NCBI RefSeq assembly: GCF_000378765.1
Contig: NZ_KB905345.1
Location: forward strand, 62,001 to 126,000
Reading direction: 5' to 3'
Source of the DNA: Psychroflexus tropicus DSM 15496
GTDB taxonomy: Bacteria > Bacteroidota > Bacteroidia > Flavobacteriales > Flavobacteriaceae
Length of the DNA stretch: 64,000 nucleotides
The position numbers were made by a program, and so were the translations under genes. Positions 31,019 to 41,016 of the stretch are shown piece after piece. Each line of letters opens with the position of its first letter. The stretch's first letter is position 1. Below the pieces are notes generated by a model. It made no database searches. It saw only the letters and a program-made list of their open reading frames with translations, and was not told the origin of the DNA.

Positions 31019-32311
31019 TTAATCCTGATACTTATTAGAATATCTCTCGTATAATTCAGTTTGATGCGACTCTAAACTCACATCACGACCTTGAATGTAG
31101 GCATGATTAATAATATTACCTTTCATATCTAAAGCATCGCCTTCACTAACAAAAAGCGTCGCGTCTTTACCAACTTCCAGCGACCCAATCTGATTTTCCA
31201 TACCAAGAATTTTAGCGGTATTCAGTGTAATCATTTGCACTGCTAATTCTTTATCTACTCCAAAGGCAGCTGCAGTTCCTGCATAGAAGGGTAAGTTTCT
31301 GGAATTCATACGTTCCATACGACCGCTTCCTTCTAGCGCCACAAGAACACCTGCATCACTTAATAATTTAGGCAATTTGTAAGGCAAATCATAATCGTCA
31401 TCTTCAAAATTTGGATTGAGGTGCGTACGCTGTACTAAAACAGAAATATCATTAGCTGCAAGCTCTTTGGCGACCTTATGCGCATGATATCCACCAACGA
31501 TGGTGACTCTATCCAAATTCATTTTGTTCTTAAAACTGATGACATCCCTTATTTCTTTCTCCCCTTCCACATGAATGAAAAGTGCTTTAGATCCATCAAA
31601 TAATCCAGCCATAGCTTCAAATTCTAAATCGGTGTCTTTAGAGCCTGGCACGTAGGCTTTAGCATTATTCATGTAAGCAGTCACCTCATCTATTTCGCTG
31701 GTATACTCTTTATTCTTTTCCCATACTCTATCGGCATCGTACCAGTTTCCACTTCTGCGGAATCCTCTCGGCCAGTTCATATGAATAGCATCATCCTCTT
31801 TGATCACTGCATCTTCCCAGTTCCAGGCATCAAACTGAACCACAGAAGAAGTACCTGAAATTCGGCCTCCCTGCGGGGTAATTTGCCCCATTAATACGCC
31901 GTTGGGACGCATACTTTCTACAATTTTACTTTCTGCATTGTAAGCGATTAAACTTCTTACATGCGGAAGCATTTTACCGAGTTCATCTTCATCATTAGTC
32001 GCAGCCACAGCGTCGATTTCTACCAGACCTAAAGTTGCATTGGGAGCGATAAATCCAGGGTAAACATGTTTTCCATTTGCATCGATCTCTTGTCCCTTGG
32101 CCTGTGACTTATCAGTGCCTACATAAATAATCTTTCCGTCTTCAAAAACGACAACAGAATTTTCAATCACTTCAGTATTTCCAATATGAGCTGTTGCTCC
32201 TACTATAGAAATGGCCTGAGATTGTTCTGGAGCTGGCGTTTGCTGAGCCTGGCTTGTCAAAACCATAGCTATCGCAACAATACAGCTCGTTAATAGGTGT
32301 TTATAATTCAT
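31019..32311 (-). CDS. Secreted amidohydrolase-family protein, metal site apparently lost
   Basis: 430 residues from the ATG at 32311, one base after the previous stop codon and giving a clean signal peptide (MNYKHLLTSCIVAIAMVLTSQAQ). A longer ATG start at 32338 overlaps the preceding gene and hides the signal. The fold is that of imidazolonepropionase-like amidohydrolases (KHVYPGFIAP near 83-92, MITLNTAKILGMENQIGSLE and GKDATLFV near the end). The usual His-x-His metal motif after PGFI is replaced by APNATLG, so catalysis is doubtful. It is the last gene of the operon with the larger amidohydrolase and may act as its partner or stabiliser. Confidence 0.8.
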   Translation of the reverse strand: MNYKHLLTSCIVAIAMVLTSQAQQTPAPEQSQAISIVGATAHIGNTEVIENSVVVFEDGKIIYVGTDKSQAKGQEIDANGKHVYPGFIAPNATLGLVEIDAVAATNDEDELGKMLPHVRSLIAYNAESKIVESMRPNGVLMGQITPQGGRISGTSSVVQFDAWNWEDAVIKEDDAIHMNWPRGFRRSGNWYDADRVWEKNKEYTSEIDEVTAYMNNAKAYVPGSKDTDLEFEAMAGLFDGSKALFIHVEGEKEIRDVISFKNKMNLDRVTIVGGYHAHKVAKELAANDISVLVQRTHLNPNFEDDDYDLPYKLPKLLSDAGVLVALEGSGRMERMNSRNLPFYAGTAAAFGVDKELAVQMITLNTAKILGMENQIGSLEVGKDATLFVSEGDALDMKGNIINHAYIQGRDVSLESHQTELYERYSNKYQD

Positions 32312-32312
32312 C

Positions 32313-35300
32313 TTATTCGTGTATGTGGTTAATATCATCTAAACTATCACAGTGAAGGTATTCCTTCTCTTTTTTCTTAATCGGTTGTGTTTTCAAGCCT
32401 TTATTTTTGGCCTTCATCATTTTATTGATTAAGTATTGTCTTTCTTTCTGGACCTTTGCTCTCATCGCTTTATCCTTCTCAATATCGAAGTAAACCACAC
32501 CTTCAATAATGGTTTTTTCTGGTTTGGCGTAAATCGAGAGTGGATCAGCGTTCCATAACACTACATCTGCATCTTTACCTTCTTTAATGCTACCTACTCT
32601 ATCATCGATATGAAGCAATTTTGCAGGATTCAAAGTGACAAATTTCCAGGCGTCTTCAGCAGGAACTCCGCCGTATTTCATAGACTTGGCTGCCTCCTGG
32701 TTTAGACGTCTTATCATTTCACCATCATCACTATTTATCGCTACGGTTACGCCTTGATTATGCATAATCGCGGCATTGAAAGGAATAGCGTCGTTGACTT
32801 CATATTTGTAAGCCCACCAGTCACTAAAGGTCGAACCCCCAGCACCGTGCTCTTTCATGATATCTGCAACCTTATACCCCTCTAAAATATGGGTAAAGGT
32901 ATTCACCGTGAAATCGAATTCTTCAGCCACTTTCATCAGCATATTGATCTCACTTTGTACATAAGAGTGACAGCTGATGTAGCGTTCTCCATTAAGGATC
33001 TCTAATAAGGTCTCCATTTCATCATCATGACGATAAGGTTCGCCAGAAGCTTTTTTCTCACCGTAAGCTTTAGCTTGCGTGAAGTAATCTCTAAAGACTT
33101 GCTCAACCCCCATTCTGGTTTGTGGAAACCTTGAATTTCCGCCCCAATTGGATTGTTTTACATTTTCACCCAAAGCAAATTTTATGTGTTTTGGCGTATT
33201 GTCATATATCAAATCTTCTGCATTCTCTCCCCACTTTAGTTTTAAAACGGCAGAGCGTCCACCGATAGGATTGGCAGAACCGTGCAATAATTGAATACTG
33301 GTGACACCTCCAGCTAAAGATCTGTATATACTAATATCATCGGGATCGACTGCATCTTCCATGGTGACCTCAGCCGAAGAATTGTGTCCACCTTCATTGA
33401 TAGAAGTCCCAGCAATGTGAGAATGTTCATCGATTATTCCAGCAGTTAGATACTTACCAGTACCGTCAATGACCTCAGCTCTTCGATCGCTTAAGTCCTT
33501 ACCTATCTTATCAATTTTACCATCTTTAAGTAAAACATCTGTATTTTCTAAAGTTCCGGCAGCTTCTCCGGTGATCACCGTTGCATTTTTAATCAAAATG
33601 CGTTGAGATTCAGATTGCGCTGAGGCTCTGCCGTAAGCCGAATTAGGATAAGTCATAGAGAGCAATTCCATCTCTTTTTCATCCTTCTCCTCTTCCTCTT
33701 TCTCTTCTGAAGTTGACTCCGTTTGCTTTTTAGTCGCTGTAAATGTTGATGTATTTCCGTCTCCTAAAATAGCCTTACCATTAAATCTGGATTGAAAAGG
33801 CTGTATTTTAGCTGTTAAGATGGCGTACTCTTCTTTAGAAGTATCGGCGTCACTAAGAACTAATGTCATCCAGTCATCTTCATAAGTCAATTTACTTCCA
33901 AGCTTTAAGGTGTCTTGTTTGACCTCAGCTGAAAATTTTCCTGATTTGTTATTGATCGTTAAATCATGACTTTTTCCATTCACGATTAAATCATAAGTCC
34001 CTGAAATATCAATGACATCTAAAGGTTCTAAACGATGGCGATGACCTTGCACCCAATTTTCATAAATTTTGAACTCGTCTTCAAAAAGTGCTTCAGAAGT
34101 GATGATAAAATTAGCAAGCTTACCTTTTTCTAAGGATCCCAGCAGGTCTGAAGCTCCAATGGCTTTGGCAGGCTGAGTTGTGATTCCCGCAAAGGCTGTA
34201 GTTTTATCTAAACCACGTTCTACAGCTTGTTTTAGATTCTTAAGCAGTTCTCCAGGAGATTTTAAGCCTTTGGTCGTGAATGAAATATCCACACCATTAT
34301 CGGCTAGGATTTTTGCATTAGCCGGAGCATATTGCCAGTGCTTCATTTCTCCTAAAGTGAGATACTCTCTCAAGAAAGGATCTGACACGTCGTACGCGTC
34401 TGGAAATTTCAAAGGCAATACAAAATGTGCATTCATCTCTTTAAGATCATCAATTCTTTTGTACTCGTCGCCAGAGCCAATGATGGTATATTGTACTCCA
34501 AATTGATCTCCTACTTTATCAGCTCTAAAAGCATCCAGGTAATCGTCTACTGAGAATAATTGCGGAAGATTCTTTTTAGATAGATAAGCTTCAATAGCTA
34601 GATCTTTTTCTTCGATAATGCCGTTCTCATAAGCTTTGGCATCATGGTAAAATTGTCTAAGCAAAGCCGTGTACCCCATAATAGAACTTGGGTAAGCCTG
34701 TCGTGATTGCTTACTTTTACTGAATTCATAATAGAATGCAGACTGATCCTTTAGAAGGTTTTCATTAAAATTATCGCTTTCTACCAAAGCAAATAAAGCT
34801 CCATTACCTCTCATAAAACCATCTGCAATGTGAGTGTTTACGGCACCAAAACCAGCTTTACGCATAGTTGCTGCTGTTTTCTCATCAAATTCAAAATGAG
34901 ACTTTGCCGATTGCTCAGGTCTCATATGGTCATTCCAGTAGTATCCTTTTCGATTAGGGTCATATTGAGGTTGAGAAGATCGAGGTGCTGATGAAATATC
35001 CTTAATTCCAAAGTCTGAATAGACTTCAATAAAAGAAGGATAAACGTGCTTGCCTTTAGCATCTACTACCACCGTATTGTTTGGAAGTTTTACGTTTTTA
35101 CCAACTTCAACGATCTTTCCATCTTTAAAAAGCAGAGTTGCATTTTCAATGGTTTGGGATGGAGAGACATGAATGATAGCAGATTTTACTGCGGTGTAAT
35201 TACTTGTTCTTGTTTTAACGCCTTTATTTTCAGGAAAATAATCCTGAGCAAAAAGACCAAAACTCAACAAGCAAAATAAAAGAAAGACTTTTTGTTTCAT
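32313..35300 (-). CDS. Secreted tandem amidohydrolase-family protein
   Basis: 995 residues with signal peptide MKQKVFLLFCLLSFGLFAQ. Two amidohydrolase-like halves: residues about 30-425, in which the metal motif is missing (PSFIEVYSDFG at 88-98), and about 565-965, with an intact HSH at 626-628 (DEHSHIAG), further His residues (ISCHSY, THILEG) and the Asp of NSDDGEM. An acidic low-complexity linker (about 529-545) joins them after a beta-rich insert. Only the C-terminal half looks catalytic. It is expected in the periplasm and belongs to imidazolonepropionase-like or prolidase-like hydrolases; substrate unknown. It lies 11 bases after the DUF3810 gene and one base before the second amidohydrolase. 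Confidence 0.85.
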   Translation of the reverse strand: MKQKVFLLFCLLSFGLFAQDYFPENKGVKTRTSNYTAVKSAIIHVSPSQTIENATLLFKDGKIVEVGKNVKLPNNTVVVDAKGKHVYPSFIEVYSDFGIKDISSAPRSSQPQYDPNRKGYYWNDHMRPEQSAKSHFEFDEKTAATMRKAGFGAVNTHIADGFMRGNGALFALVESDNFNENLLKDQSAFYYEFSKSKQSRQAYPSSIMGYTALLRQFYHDAKAYENGIIEEKDLAIEAYLSKKNLPQLFSVDDYLDAFRADKVGDQFGVQYTIIGSGDEYKRIDDLKEMNAHFVLPLKFPDAYDVSDPFLREYLTLGEMKHWQYAPANAKILADNGVDISFTTKGLKSPGELLKNLKQAVERGLDKTTAFAGITTQPAKAIGASDLLGSLEKGKLANFIITSEALFEDEFKIYENWVQGHRHRLEPLDVIDISGTYDLIVNGKSHDLTINNKSGKFSAEVKQDTLKLGSKLTYEDDWMTLVLSDADTSKEEYAILTAKIQPFQSRFNGKAILGDGNTSTFTATKKQTESTSEEKEEEEKDEKEMELLSMTYPNSAYGRASAQSESQRILIKNATVITGEAAGTLENTDVLLKDGKIDKIGKDLSDRRAEVIDGTGKYLTAGIIDEHSHIAGTSINEGGHNSSAEVTMEDAVDPDDISIYRSLAGGVTSIQLLHGSANPIGGRSAVLKLKWGENAEDLIYDNTPKHIKFALGENVKQSNWGGNSRFPQTRMGVEQVFRDYFTQAKAYGEKKASGEPYRHDDEMETLLEILNGERYISCHSYVQSEINMLMKVAEEFDFTVNTFTHILEGYKVADIMKEHGAGGSTFSDWWAYKYEVNDAIPFNAAIMHNQGVTVAINSDDGEMIRRLNQEAAKSMKYGGVPAEDAWKFVTLNPAKLLHIDDRVGSIKEGKDADVVLWNADPLSIYAKPEKTIIEGVVYFDIEKDKAMRAKVQKERQYLINKMMKAKNKGLKTQPIKKKEKEYLHCDSLDDINHIHE

Positions 35301-35311
35301 TGAAATTTGAT

Positions 35312-36388
35312 TTAGTGATTAATAGTTCGTTTTTGTTGATAGTAATTGACAAGCAAAGCCACAACATAGTTATAACTATCTATGCCCTGAGGTTGATTAT
35401 TGACTTTTAAGTAATTGCCATAAACAGTTTCCATAATTAATTCTACCGGGCCTGAATAGGTCTGCCAAAATTCTTGTACTTCTTTGTAATTTTCAAGAAC
35501 TCCGGAATGCAGTTCTGCGATAAGAGCTTCTGATAAAAGAGGATCTTTTTTGTACATATCATTGAGACTATACTTTAAAGAAAAAGTTAAACCCGAGTAA
35601 CGTAAAAAATCGTTTTCATCTTCCATAGTAATGACAGCAGCGATAAAATTGGCTTCATTTTCTTTGGAATAGCCTAACTGATGGCCTATTTCATGGGCCA
35701 TTGTTGTGGGCAGCTTGTACTTAGGAATTTTATAGTTGTACTGAGCTTCATTGGTAAATGGATTGACGTATCCGCTAAATCCAGCATAGGAAAGCGGTAA
35801 AGAAAACAATGATTTTTTCACATTTTCAACTCGATATGGAATCTTCAAATCTTCATTGGTTGAATTTTTATAGGCGTCAAAAACCAATTTCTGAAGGTCG
35901 ATTTGTTTATAATTATACGTCACCTTCAAGCTGTCGTTACTTACTAAATCTGAATGCAGCGCGTTAGTTTTCTGAATCAAATCACAGGCAAACTCATGTA
36001 ATTCTTCTTTGGTATAGGCTGTTGAAATGCCTAAAGATTTGTGCAATGGAACCCTGTAATAATTCAAGCCCCAAAAAAGATGAAATAAGAAATATAGAAG
36101 CGATACAAAAGCTATGGCCTCGAGACTTTTTGTAGCTAAATTTTTGAATTTATTCTTTAATAATTTAAACAGCCAATACACGATGCCGATGACTATAGTG
36201 GCATAAAAAACATCTCCTATCGAAAAGGGAATCCAGGATGTGAGGTAATGCTGAAGCTGTGAGATGAATATAAAAAAGTGATTACTATAATAGCGTTCAA
36301 CCCAGTCCGGATGCTGTTTTAGCCAATATATCAGAATTAACTGAATTGGAAAAAATAAGGCAAGAACTTTTAAAGTGATTTTTTTCAA
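35312..36388 (-). CDS. DUF3810 membrane protein with zinc-metalloprotease motif
   Basis: 358 residues. Three hydrophobic segments near 5-22, 58-78 and 92-108 are followed by a soluble domain with HEIGH at 232-236 and a downstream Glu (SKENEANF, about 245). This is a gluzincin-like zinc site, and the protein matches the DUF3810 family seen across Bacteroidota. A membrane-bound peptidase is the natural reading; no substrate is known. It is the first gene of an operon with the two amidohydrolases, which suggests peptide or amide turnover in the envelope. Confidence 0.85.
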   Translation of the reverse strand: MKKITLKVLALFFPIQLILIYWLKQHPDWVERYYSNHFFIFISQLQHYLTSWIPFSIGDVFYATIVIGIVYWLFKLLKNKFKNLATKSLEAIAFVSLLYFLFHLFWGLNYYRVPLHKSLGISTAYTKEELHEFACDLIQKTNALHSDLVSNDSLKVTYNYKQIDLQKLVFDAYKNSTNEDLKIPYRVENVKKSLFSLPLSYAGFSGYVNPFTNEAQYNYKIPKYKLPTTMAHEIGHQLGYSKENEANFIAAVITMEDENDFLRYSGLTFSLKYSLNDMYKKDPLLSEALIAELHSGVLENYKEVQEFWQTYSGPVELIMETVYGNYLKVNNQPQGIDSYNYVVALLVNYYQQKRTINH

Positions 36389-36484
36389 GTGCTGAATAAA
36401 TTATAGTAAGATGACTAGTATTGAGTAAAACAACGCCTAGAATCCAAACTTAACCAAATTATAAAAATACTCACATATTTATCG

Positions 36485-36492
36485 TAATTTTG
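36485..36492 (+). promoter_or_regulatory. Candidate -7 promoter element of purL
   Basis: TAATTTTG is an exact match to the Bacteroidota -7 consensus TAnnTTTG, 34 bases before the purL start codon. No clear -33 TTG was found at the usual distance. Confidence 0.4.
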
Positions 36493-36526
36493 AAGGCGTC
36501 AAAACACAACTCAAATCCATCAAGAA

Positions 36527-39500
36527 ATGATCCTTTTCTTTAAAGCAAAATCGACGCACTACTTCGCAGTTTCCATTGATAAACGTCCAGATTACGAAAC
36601 CATCAAAAAACTTAAATGGGTCTTTGGAGACGCCCAGTTCATCGATGAAAAAGAAATTGACGGACAGTTTGTAGGGCCACGTCAGGTGATGATTACCCCC
36701 TGGAGTACCAATGCTGTAGAAATTACTCAGAATATGGGTGTGGATGGTGTCCAAAGAATAGAGGAGTTTTATGAGGTAGAAGGTGACGAAAAGCAATATG
36801 ATAAAATGCTTTTTCAAAGCTATGATGGACTGGACCAGGATATTTTCACCATCAATATCCAGCCAGAACCTGTGCTAGACATAGATGACATTTCTGCTTA
36901 CAACCAAAAAGAAGGATTGGCTTTAAATGAAGAGGAAGTCAACTACCTGGAATCGCTTTCTAAAAAATTAGGAAGAAAACTAACTGATGCTGAAGTCTTC
37001 GGATTTTCGCAAGTCAATTCTGAACATTGCCGACATAAAATTTTTAATGGCACCTTTGTATTAGATGGTGTGGAGCAAAAAGAATCGCTCTTTAAGATGA
37101 TCAGAAAGACCTCAGAAACTCACCCTAACGGAATTGTTTCTGCCTATAAAGATAATGTTGCTTTTGTAAAAGGACCACGCGTAGAGCAATTTGCTCCTAC
37201 ACGACCTGACATCGCTTCAGACTATAAAAACACGCCTTTCGATTCTGTAATATCCTTAAAAGCAGAAACACATAACTTTCCTACAACTGTAGAACCTTTT
37301 AACGGGGCTGCAACAGGTAGTGGAGGTGAAATTAGAGACAGGCTTGCCGGAGGAAAAGGCTCTTTACCTTTGGCCGGATCTGCCGTTTATATGACGTCTT
37401 ATCCAAGGCTTACTGAAAATAAACCCTGGGAAAAAGCTATTCCTCAAAGAGAATGGCTCTACCAAAGTCCGTTGGATATTTTAATAAAAGCCTCCAACGG
37501 CGCATCCGATTTTGGAAATAAATTTGGTCAACCTCTTATCAATGGATCTTTATTCACTTTCGAACATAGTGAGCATGATAGACTACTAGCCTACGATAAA
37601 GTCATAATGTTGGCTGGTGGTGTTGGATACGGTAAAGCTAATCAGGCGCTTAAAGACATTCCTCAAAAAGACGATGATATCATCATTTTAGGTGGAGATA
37701 ATTACAGAATTGGTATGGGAGGAGCTGCAGTATCTTCTGCAGACACTGGCGAATTTGAAAGTGGTATCGAACTCAATGCGGTACAACGATCCAACCCAGA
37801 AATGCAAAAAAGAGCTGCCAACGCGGTTCGTGCCATGGTAGAGCTAGATGAGAACCCGATTCGTTCTATTCATGACCATGGTGCCGGTGGACACCTGAAT
37901 TGCCTGAGTGAACTTGTTGAAGATACTGGTGGACATATCGATATTGATAAGCTGCCGGTGGGAGATTCTACGCTTTCTGCTAAAGAAATTATTGGCAATG
38001 AATCTCAGGAACGTATGGGATTAGTGATAGGCAAAAAAGAGTCAGAACTTTTAGAAAAGGTAGCTAAACGTGAGCTCTCACCAATGTACCGGGTTGGTAC
38101 GGTTACCGATGATCATCAATTTGTTTTTAAAAACTCAAAAACTCAGGAGAAACCTCTGGATCTCAAGTTGGAAGATATGTTTGGGAGTTCCCCAAAAACC
38201 ATCATGACCGATGAAAGGGTAGAAAGAATCTATTCTAACGCAGAATTAGATTCAGACAAAATATATAACTACACAGAACAACTGCTTCAACTGGAAGCTA
38301 TTGCCTGTAAAGACTGGCTCGTCAATAAAGTAGACCGTTGTGTAACTGGCCGAGTGGCTGTGCAACAAACTGTAGGCTCTCTTCAGGTCCCACTTAATAA
38401 TTGTGGTGTTGTAGCTTTGGATTATAAAGGGAAAGAGGGCGTTGCCAACTCGATTGGCCACTCCCCAATTTCAGGTCTCATCGATCCAGTGGCGGGCGCA
38501 AAGAATTCTATTGCCGAGGCTCTCACCAACATTATTTGGGCGCCTTTGGAAGACCAGTTGACATCGGTTTCCTTATCGGCTAACTGGATGTGGCCCTGCA
38601 ACAATCCCGGAGAAGATGCCAGGCTTTACGATGCTGTAAAAGCAGTGTCTGAGTTTTCTATCAATTTAGGAATTAACGTCCCAACGGGTAAGGATTCCTT
38701 ATCTATGAAACAGCGCTATAAAGATCAGGAGGTCCTTTCTCCAGGCACGGTCATCATTTCTGCCGCTGGGCATTGCAACGACATTACCAATGTGGTTGAA
38801 CCTGTATTTCAAAAAAGCGGAGGATCGATTTATTATTTAGACTTTTCTCAGGATGATCTGAAACTTGGAGGCTCCGCTTTTTACCAAATTTTAAATAAAG
38901 TTGGAGATGAAGCGCCATCAGTTAAAAACGATTCAGAATTCAAAACCAAGTTTGACGCGATTCAAACCTTAATCAAAAAGGGAAAAATTGCAAGCGGGCA
39001 TGATATCTCATCCGGTGGACTACTTACCACCTTGCTTGAACTATGTTTTGCTGAAAATGATTTGGGGGCTGATCTTGATTTCAACAGCTTTACAGAAAAT
39101 GATATCCTTAAAGTATTATTTGCAGAAAACTCAGGGATAGTCTTTCAGACCAATTCAGACTTAACTTCAGAGTTTAAAGCACTTGATATTTATCCAGTAT
39201 ATTTAGGTGAAGTCAATTCTTCAGGTCAATTGTCTATTGCACACCATGATACAAAACTCAGCTTTGATGTTGATACTTATAGAAACTTCTGGTTACAGAC
39301 CTCTTATGAATTTGACAAGCACCAAAGTGGTAAAAAGAAAGCCAAAGAACGTCACGATAATTTCAAACACAATGGGCTAAAATTCAAGTTCCCGGTTCAT
39401 TTTGATGGAAATTTAAAATCAGTAGAAGGCAATCGAATCAAAGCAGCAATCATTAGAGAAAAAGGCTCAAACTCTGAGCGTGAAATGGCCAAGGCCATGC

Positions 39501-40183
39501 ATCTGGCTGGATTTGATGTAAAAGACATCCACATGACAGACTTGATGTCTGGAGCAGAAACGCTGGAGGACGTTCAATTTATTGCAGCTGTTGGTGGCTT
39601 TTCTAATTCTGATGTGTTAGGCAGCGCCAAAGGCTGGGCTGGTGCTTTTAAGTATAATGAAAATGCCAATCTTGCCTTACGTAATTTCTTTAACAGAGAA
39701 GATACCCTTTCTCTTGGGGTTTGTAATGGTTGTCAGCTTTTTGTTGAGCTTGGTCTCATTACTCCAGGGCATGAGGAAAAACCAAAAATGCTGCATAACG
39801 ATTCAGGAAAATTTGAATGTCGATTTACAGCAGTCACCATTTCTGAAAGCAATAGCGTGATGCTTAAAAGTCTGGAAGGGTCTACTCTTGGTATCTGGGC
39901 AGCTCATGGTGAAGGTAAATTCCACCTGCCATTAGAAGAAAGCCAGTATTCAATTCCTGCAAAGTACTTTAGAGAAGAATTCCCATGTAATCCCAATGGC
40001 TCAGATTACAATGCAGCGATGTTGTGCGACGACACTGGAAGACATCTAGTGATGATGCCTCACCTGGAACGGTCGACTTTTTCATGGAACTGGGCTCATT
40101 ATCCAAAAGATAGAAAAGCAGACGAAGTATCACCTTGGATAGAAGCTTTTCAAAATGCGAAAAACTGGTTAGAAAAAGTATAG
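36527..40183 (+). CDS. purL: Phosphoribosylformylglycinamidine synthase, large single-chain form
   Basis: 1218 residues. This is the fused PurL seen in Proteobacteria and Bacteroidota, carrying both the synthase and glutaminase parts. N-terminal PurS-like domain (about 1-140), then two AIR-synthase-type domain pairs (ETHNFPTTVEPFNGAATGSG near 248; PTGKDSLSMKQRY near 721), and a C-terminal class I glutaminase with the nucleophile Cys1066 in GVCNGCQL and a His in WAAHGEGKFHLP. It catalyses the fourth step of purine synthesis, using glutamine and ATP. It runs into the cupin gene after three bases. Full length, no defects seen. Confidence 0.97.
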   Translation: MILFFKAKSTHYFAVSIDKRPDYETIKKLKWVFGDAQFIDEKEIDGQFVGPRQVMITPWSTNAVEITQNMGVDGVQRIEEFYEVEGDEKQYDKMLFQSYDGLDQDIFTINIQPEPVLDIDDISAYNQKEGLALNEEEVNYLESLSKKLGRKLTDAEVFGFSQVNSEHCRHKIFNGTFVLDGVEQKESLFKMIRKTSETHPNGIVSAYKDNVAFVKGPRVEQFAPTRPDIASDYKNTPFDSVISLKAETHNFPTTVEPFNGAATGSGGEIRDRLAGGKGSLPLAGSAVYMTSYPRLTENKPWEKAIPQREWLYQSPLDILIKASNGASDFGNKFGQPLINGSLFTFEHSEHDRLLAYDKVIMLAGGVGYGKANQALKDIPQKDDDIIILGGDNYRIGMGGAAVSSADTGEFESGIELNAVQRSNPEMQKRAANAVRAMVELDENPIRSIHDHGAGGHLNCLSELVEDTGGHIDIDKLPVGDSTLSAKEIIGNESQERMGLVIGKKESELLEKVAKRELSPMYRVGTVTDDHQFVFKNSKTQEKPLDLKLEDMFGSSPKTIMTDERVERIYSNAELDSDKIYNYTEQLLQLEAIACKDWLVNKVDRCVTGRVAVQQTVGSLQVPLNNCGVVALDYKGKEGVANSIGHSPISGLIDPVAGAKNSIAEALTNIIWAPLEDQLTSVSLSANWMWPCNNPGEDARLYDAVKAVSEFSINLGINVPTGKDSLSMKQRYKDQEVLSPGTVIISAAGHCNDITNVVEPVFQKSGGSIYYLDFSQDDLKLGGSAFYQILNKVGDEAPSVKNDSEFKTKFDAIQTLIKKGKIASGHDISSGGLLTTLLELCFAENDLGADLDFNSFTENDILKVLFAENSGIVFQTNSDLTSEFKALDIYPVYLGEVNSSGQLSIAHHDTKLSFDVDTYRNFWLQTSYEFDKHQSGKKKAKERHDNFKHNGLKFKFPVHFDGNLKSVEGNRIKAAIIREKGSNSEREMAKAMHLAGFDVKDIHMTDLMSGAETLEDVQFIAAVGGFSNSDVLGSAKGWAGAFKYNENANLALRNFFNREDTLSLGVCNGCQLFVELGLITPGHEEKPKMLHNDSGKFECRFTAVTISESNSVMLKSLEGSTLGIWAAHGEGKFHLPLEESQYSIPAKYFREEFPCNPNGSDYNAAMLCDDTGRHLVMMPHLERSTFSWNWAHYPKDRKADEVSPWIEAFQNAKNWLEKV

Positions 40184-40186
40184 TCA

Positions 40187-40687
40187 ATGCTTACAAAAGA
40201 ACAGCTTATTGAAAGGTTAAACTTAGAAAAACATCCAGAAGGAGGCTATTTTAAGGAAACCTACAGAAGCGAAATATCTATAACCGAGTCAAACTTACCT
40301 TCAGAATTCACTTCTGATAGAAGTGTTTCTACCTGCATTTATTTTATGCTGACTTCCGATTCATTTTCTGCCTTTCATAAGGTCAATCAAGACGAAGCCT
40401 GGCATTTTTATCTCGGAGCGACAATCGATTTACATATGATTTCTCCAGAAGGAGAGTATTCAAAAATTCATATTGGTAACGATTTTTTGAATGATGAAAC
40501 GCCTCAGTTCATTGTTCCTGCCCAACACTGGTTTGCCGCAGAAATTCAGTCTAAAGATAGCTTTGCCCTTGTAGGCTGCACAGTAGCCCCTGGTTTTGAT
40601 TTCAAAGATTTTGAACTTGCAGATCGGCTTGAACTTCAGCAGAAATTTCCCGAACATACAAGTGTCATTTCTAAGTTGACCCGTTAA
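40187..40687 (+). CDS. DUF985 cupin-domain protein
   Basis: 166 residues, one cupin domain of the DUF985 (cupin_5) type. The typical opening LEKHPEGGYFKETYRS (about 13-28), SFSAFHKVNQDEAWHFY (metal-binding His-rich region, about 63-79) and FALVGCTVAPGFDF (about 124-137) are all present. Related structures bind small molecules or metals, but no general activity is established. It begins three bases after purL, so it is translated from the same message; that may reflect convenience, not a purine role. Confidence 0.88.
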   Translation: MLTKEQLIERLNLEKHPEGGYFKETYRSEISITESNLPSEFTSDRSVSTCIYFMLTSDSFSAFHKVNQDEAWHFYLGATIDLHMISPEGEYSKIHIGNDFLNDETPQFIVPAQHWFAAEIQSKDSFALVGCTVAPGFDFKDFELADRLELQQKFPEHTSVISKLTR

Positions 40688-40697
40688 TCGTTATATT

Positions 40698-40865
40698 TTG
40701 AAATCTAAGAATTGTGCTATCTGCCACCAAGAATTTGAAGTGCTTTACCGTATTCAACTAAAAAAAGGCAAGGAATGGATCTTCGCTTGTAAGGCTTGCG
40801 TTGAAAAACACCAGAATGACACCAATTACAAATATGGAGGGACCTGGAAAGGAAAACGGCATTAA
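40698..40865 (+). CDS. Small zinc-ribbon protein, 55 residues, TTG start
   Basis: An open frame of 56 codons starts at TTG 40698 (an ATT directly before is also possible) ten bases after the cupin stop and ends at TAA 40863. The product, beginning MKSKNCAICHQEFEVLYRIQ if TTG is read as Met, has two CxxC knuckles (Cys6/9 and Cys31/34) spaced as in a treble-clef or zinc ribbon, and a basic C-terminus (GGTWKGKRH). No AUG start exists, so automatic calls could miss it. It follows purL and the cupin on the same strand. Role unknown; zinc binding is inferred. Confidence 0.65.
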   Translation: MKSKNCAICHQEFEVLYRIQLKKGKEWIFACKACVEKHQNDTNYKYGGTWKGKRH

Positions 40866-41016
40866 CTCTTAACTTCCTAATTTACAGTTTTATACATATT
40901 TATAATTAACATAGTATTTAGATTTTGTTTAGTTTTTTCTTAAGTTACTCCTAAGTCTTTTTTTGTTGAATAATATTTCAATTAATTTGAAATTATTCAA
41001 CTTAAATTTTCACTTA

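Noticed and set aside
31019-32338. Longer start (ATG at 32338) for the smaller amidohydrolase
   Set aside because: It would overlap the upstream gene and spoil the signal peptide; ATG 32311 lies one base after that stop.
36479-36817. 112-codon open frame on the minus strand over the start of purL
   Set aside because: Antisense to the conserved PurL N-terminus, with a purL -7 element in its end; no domain.
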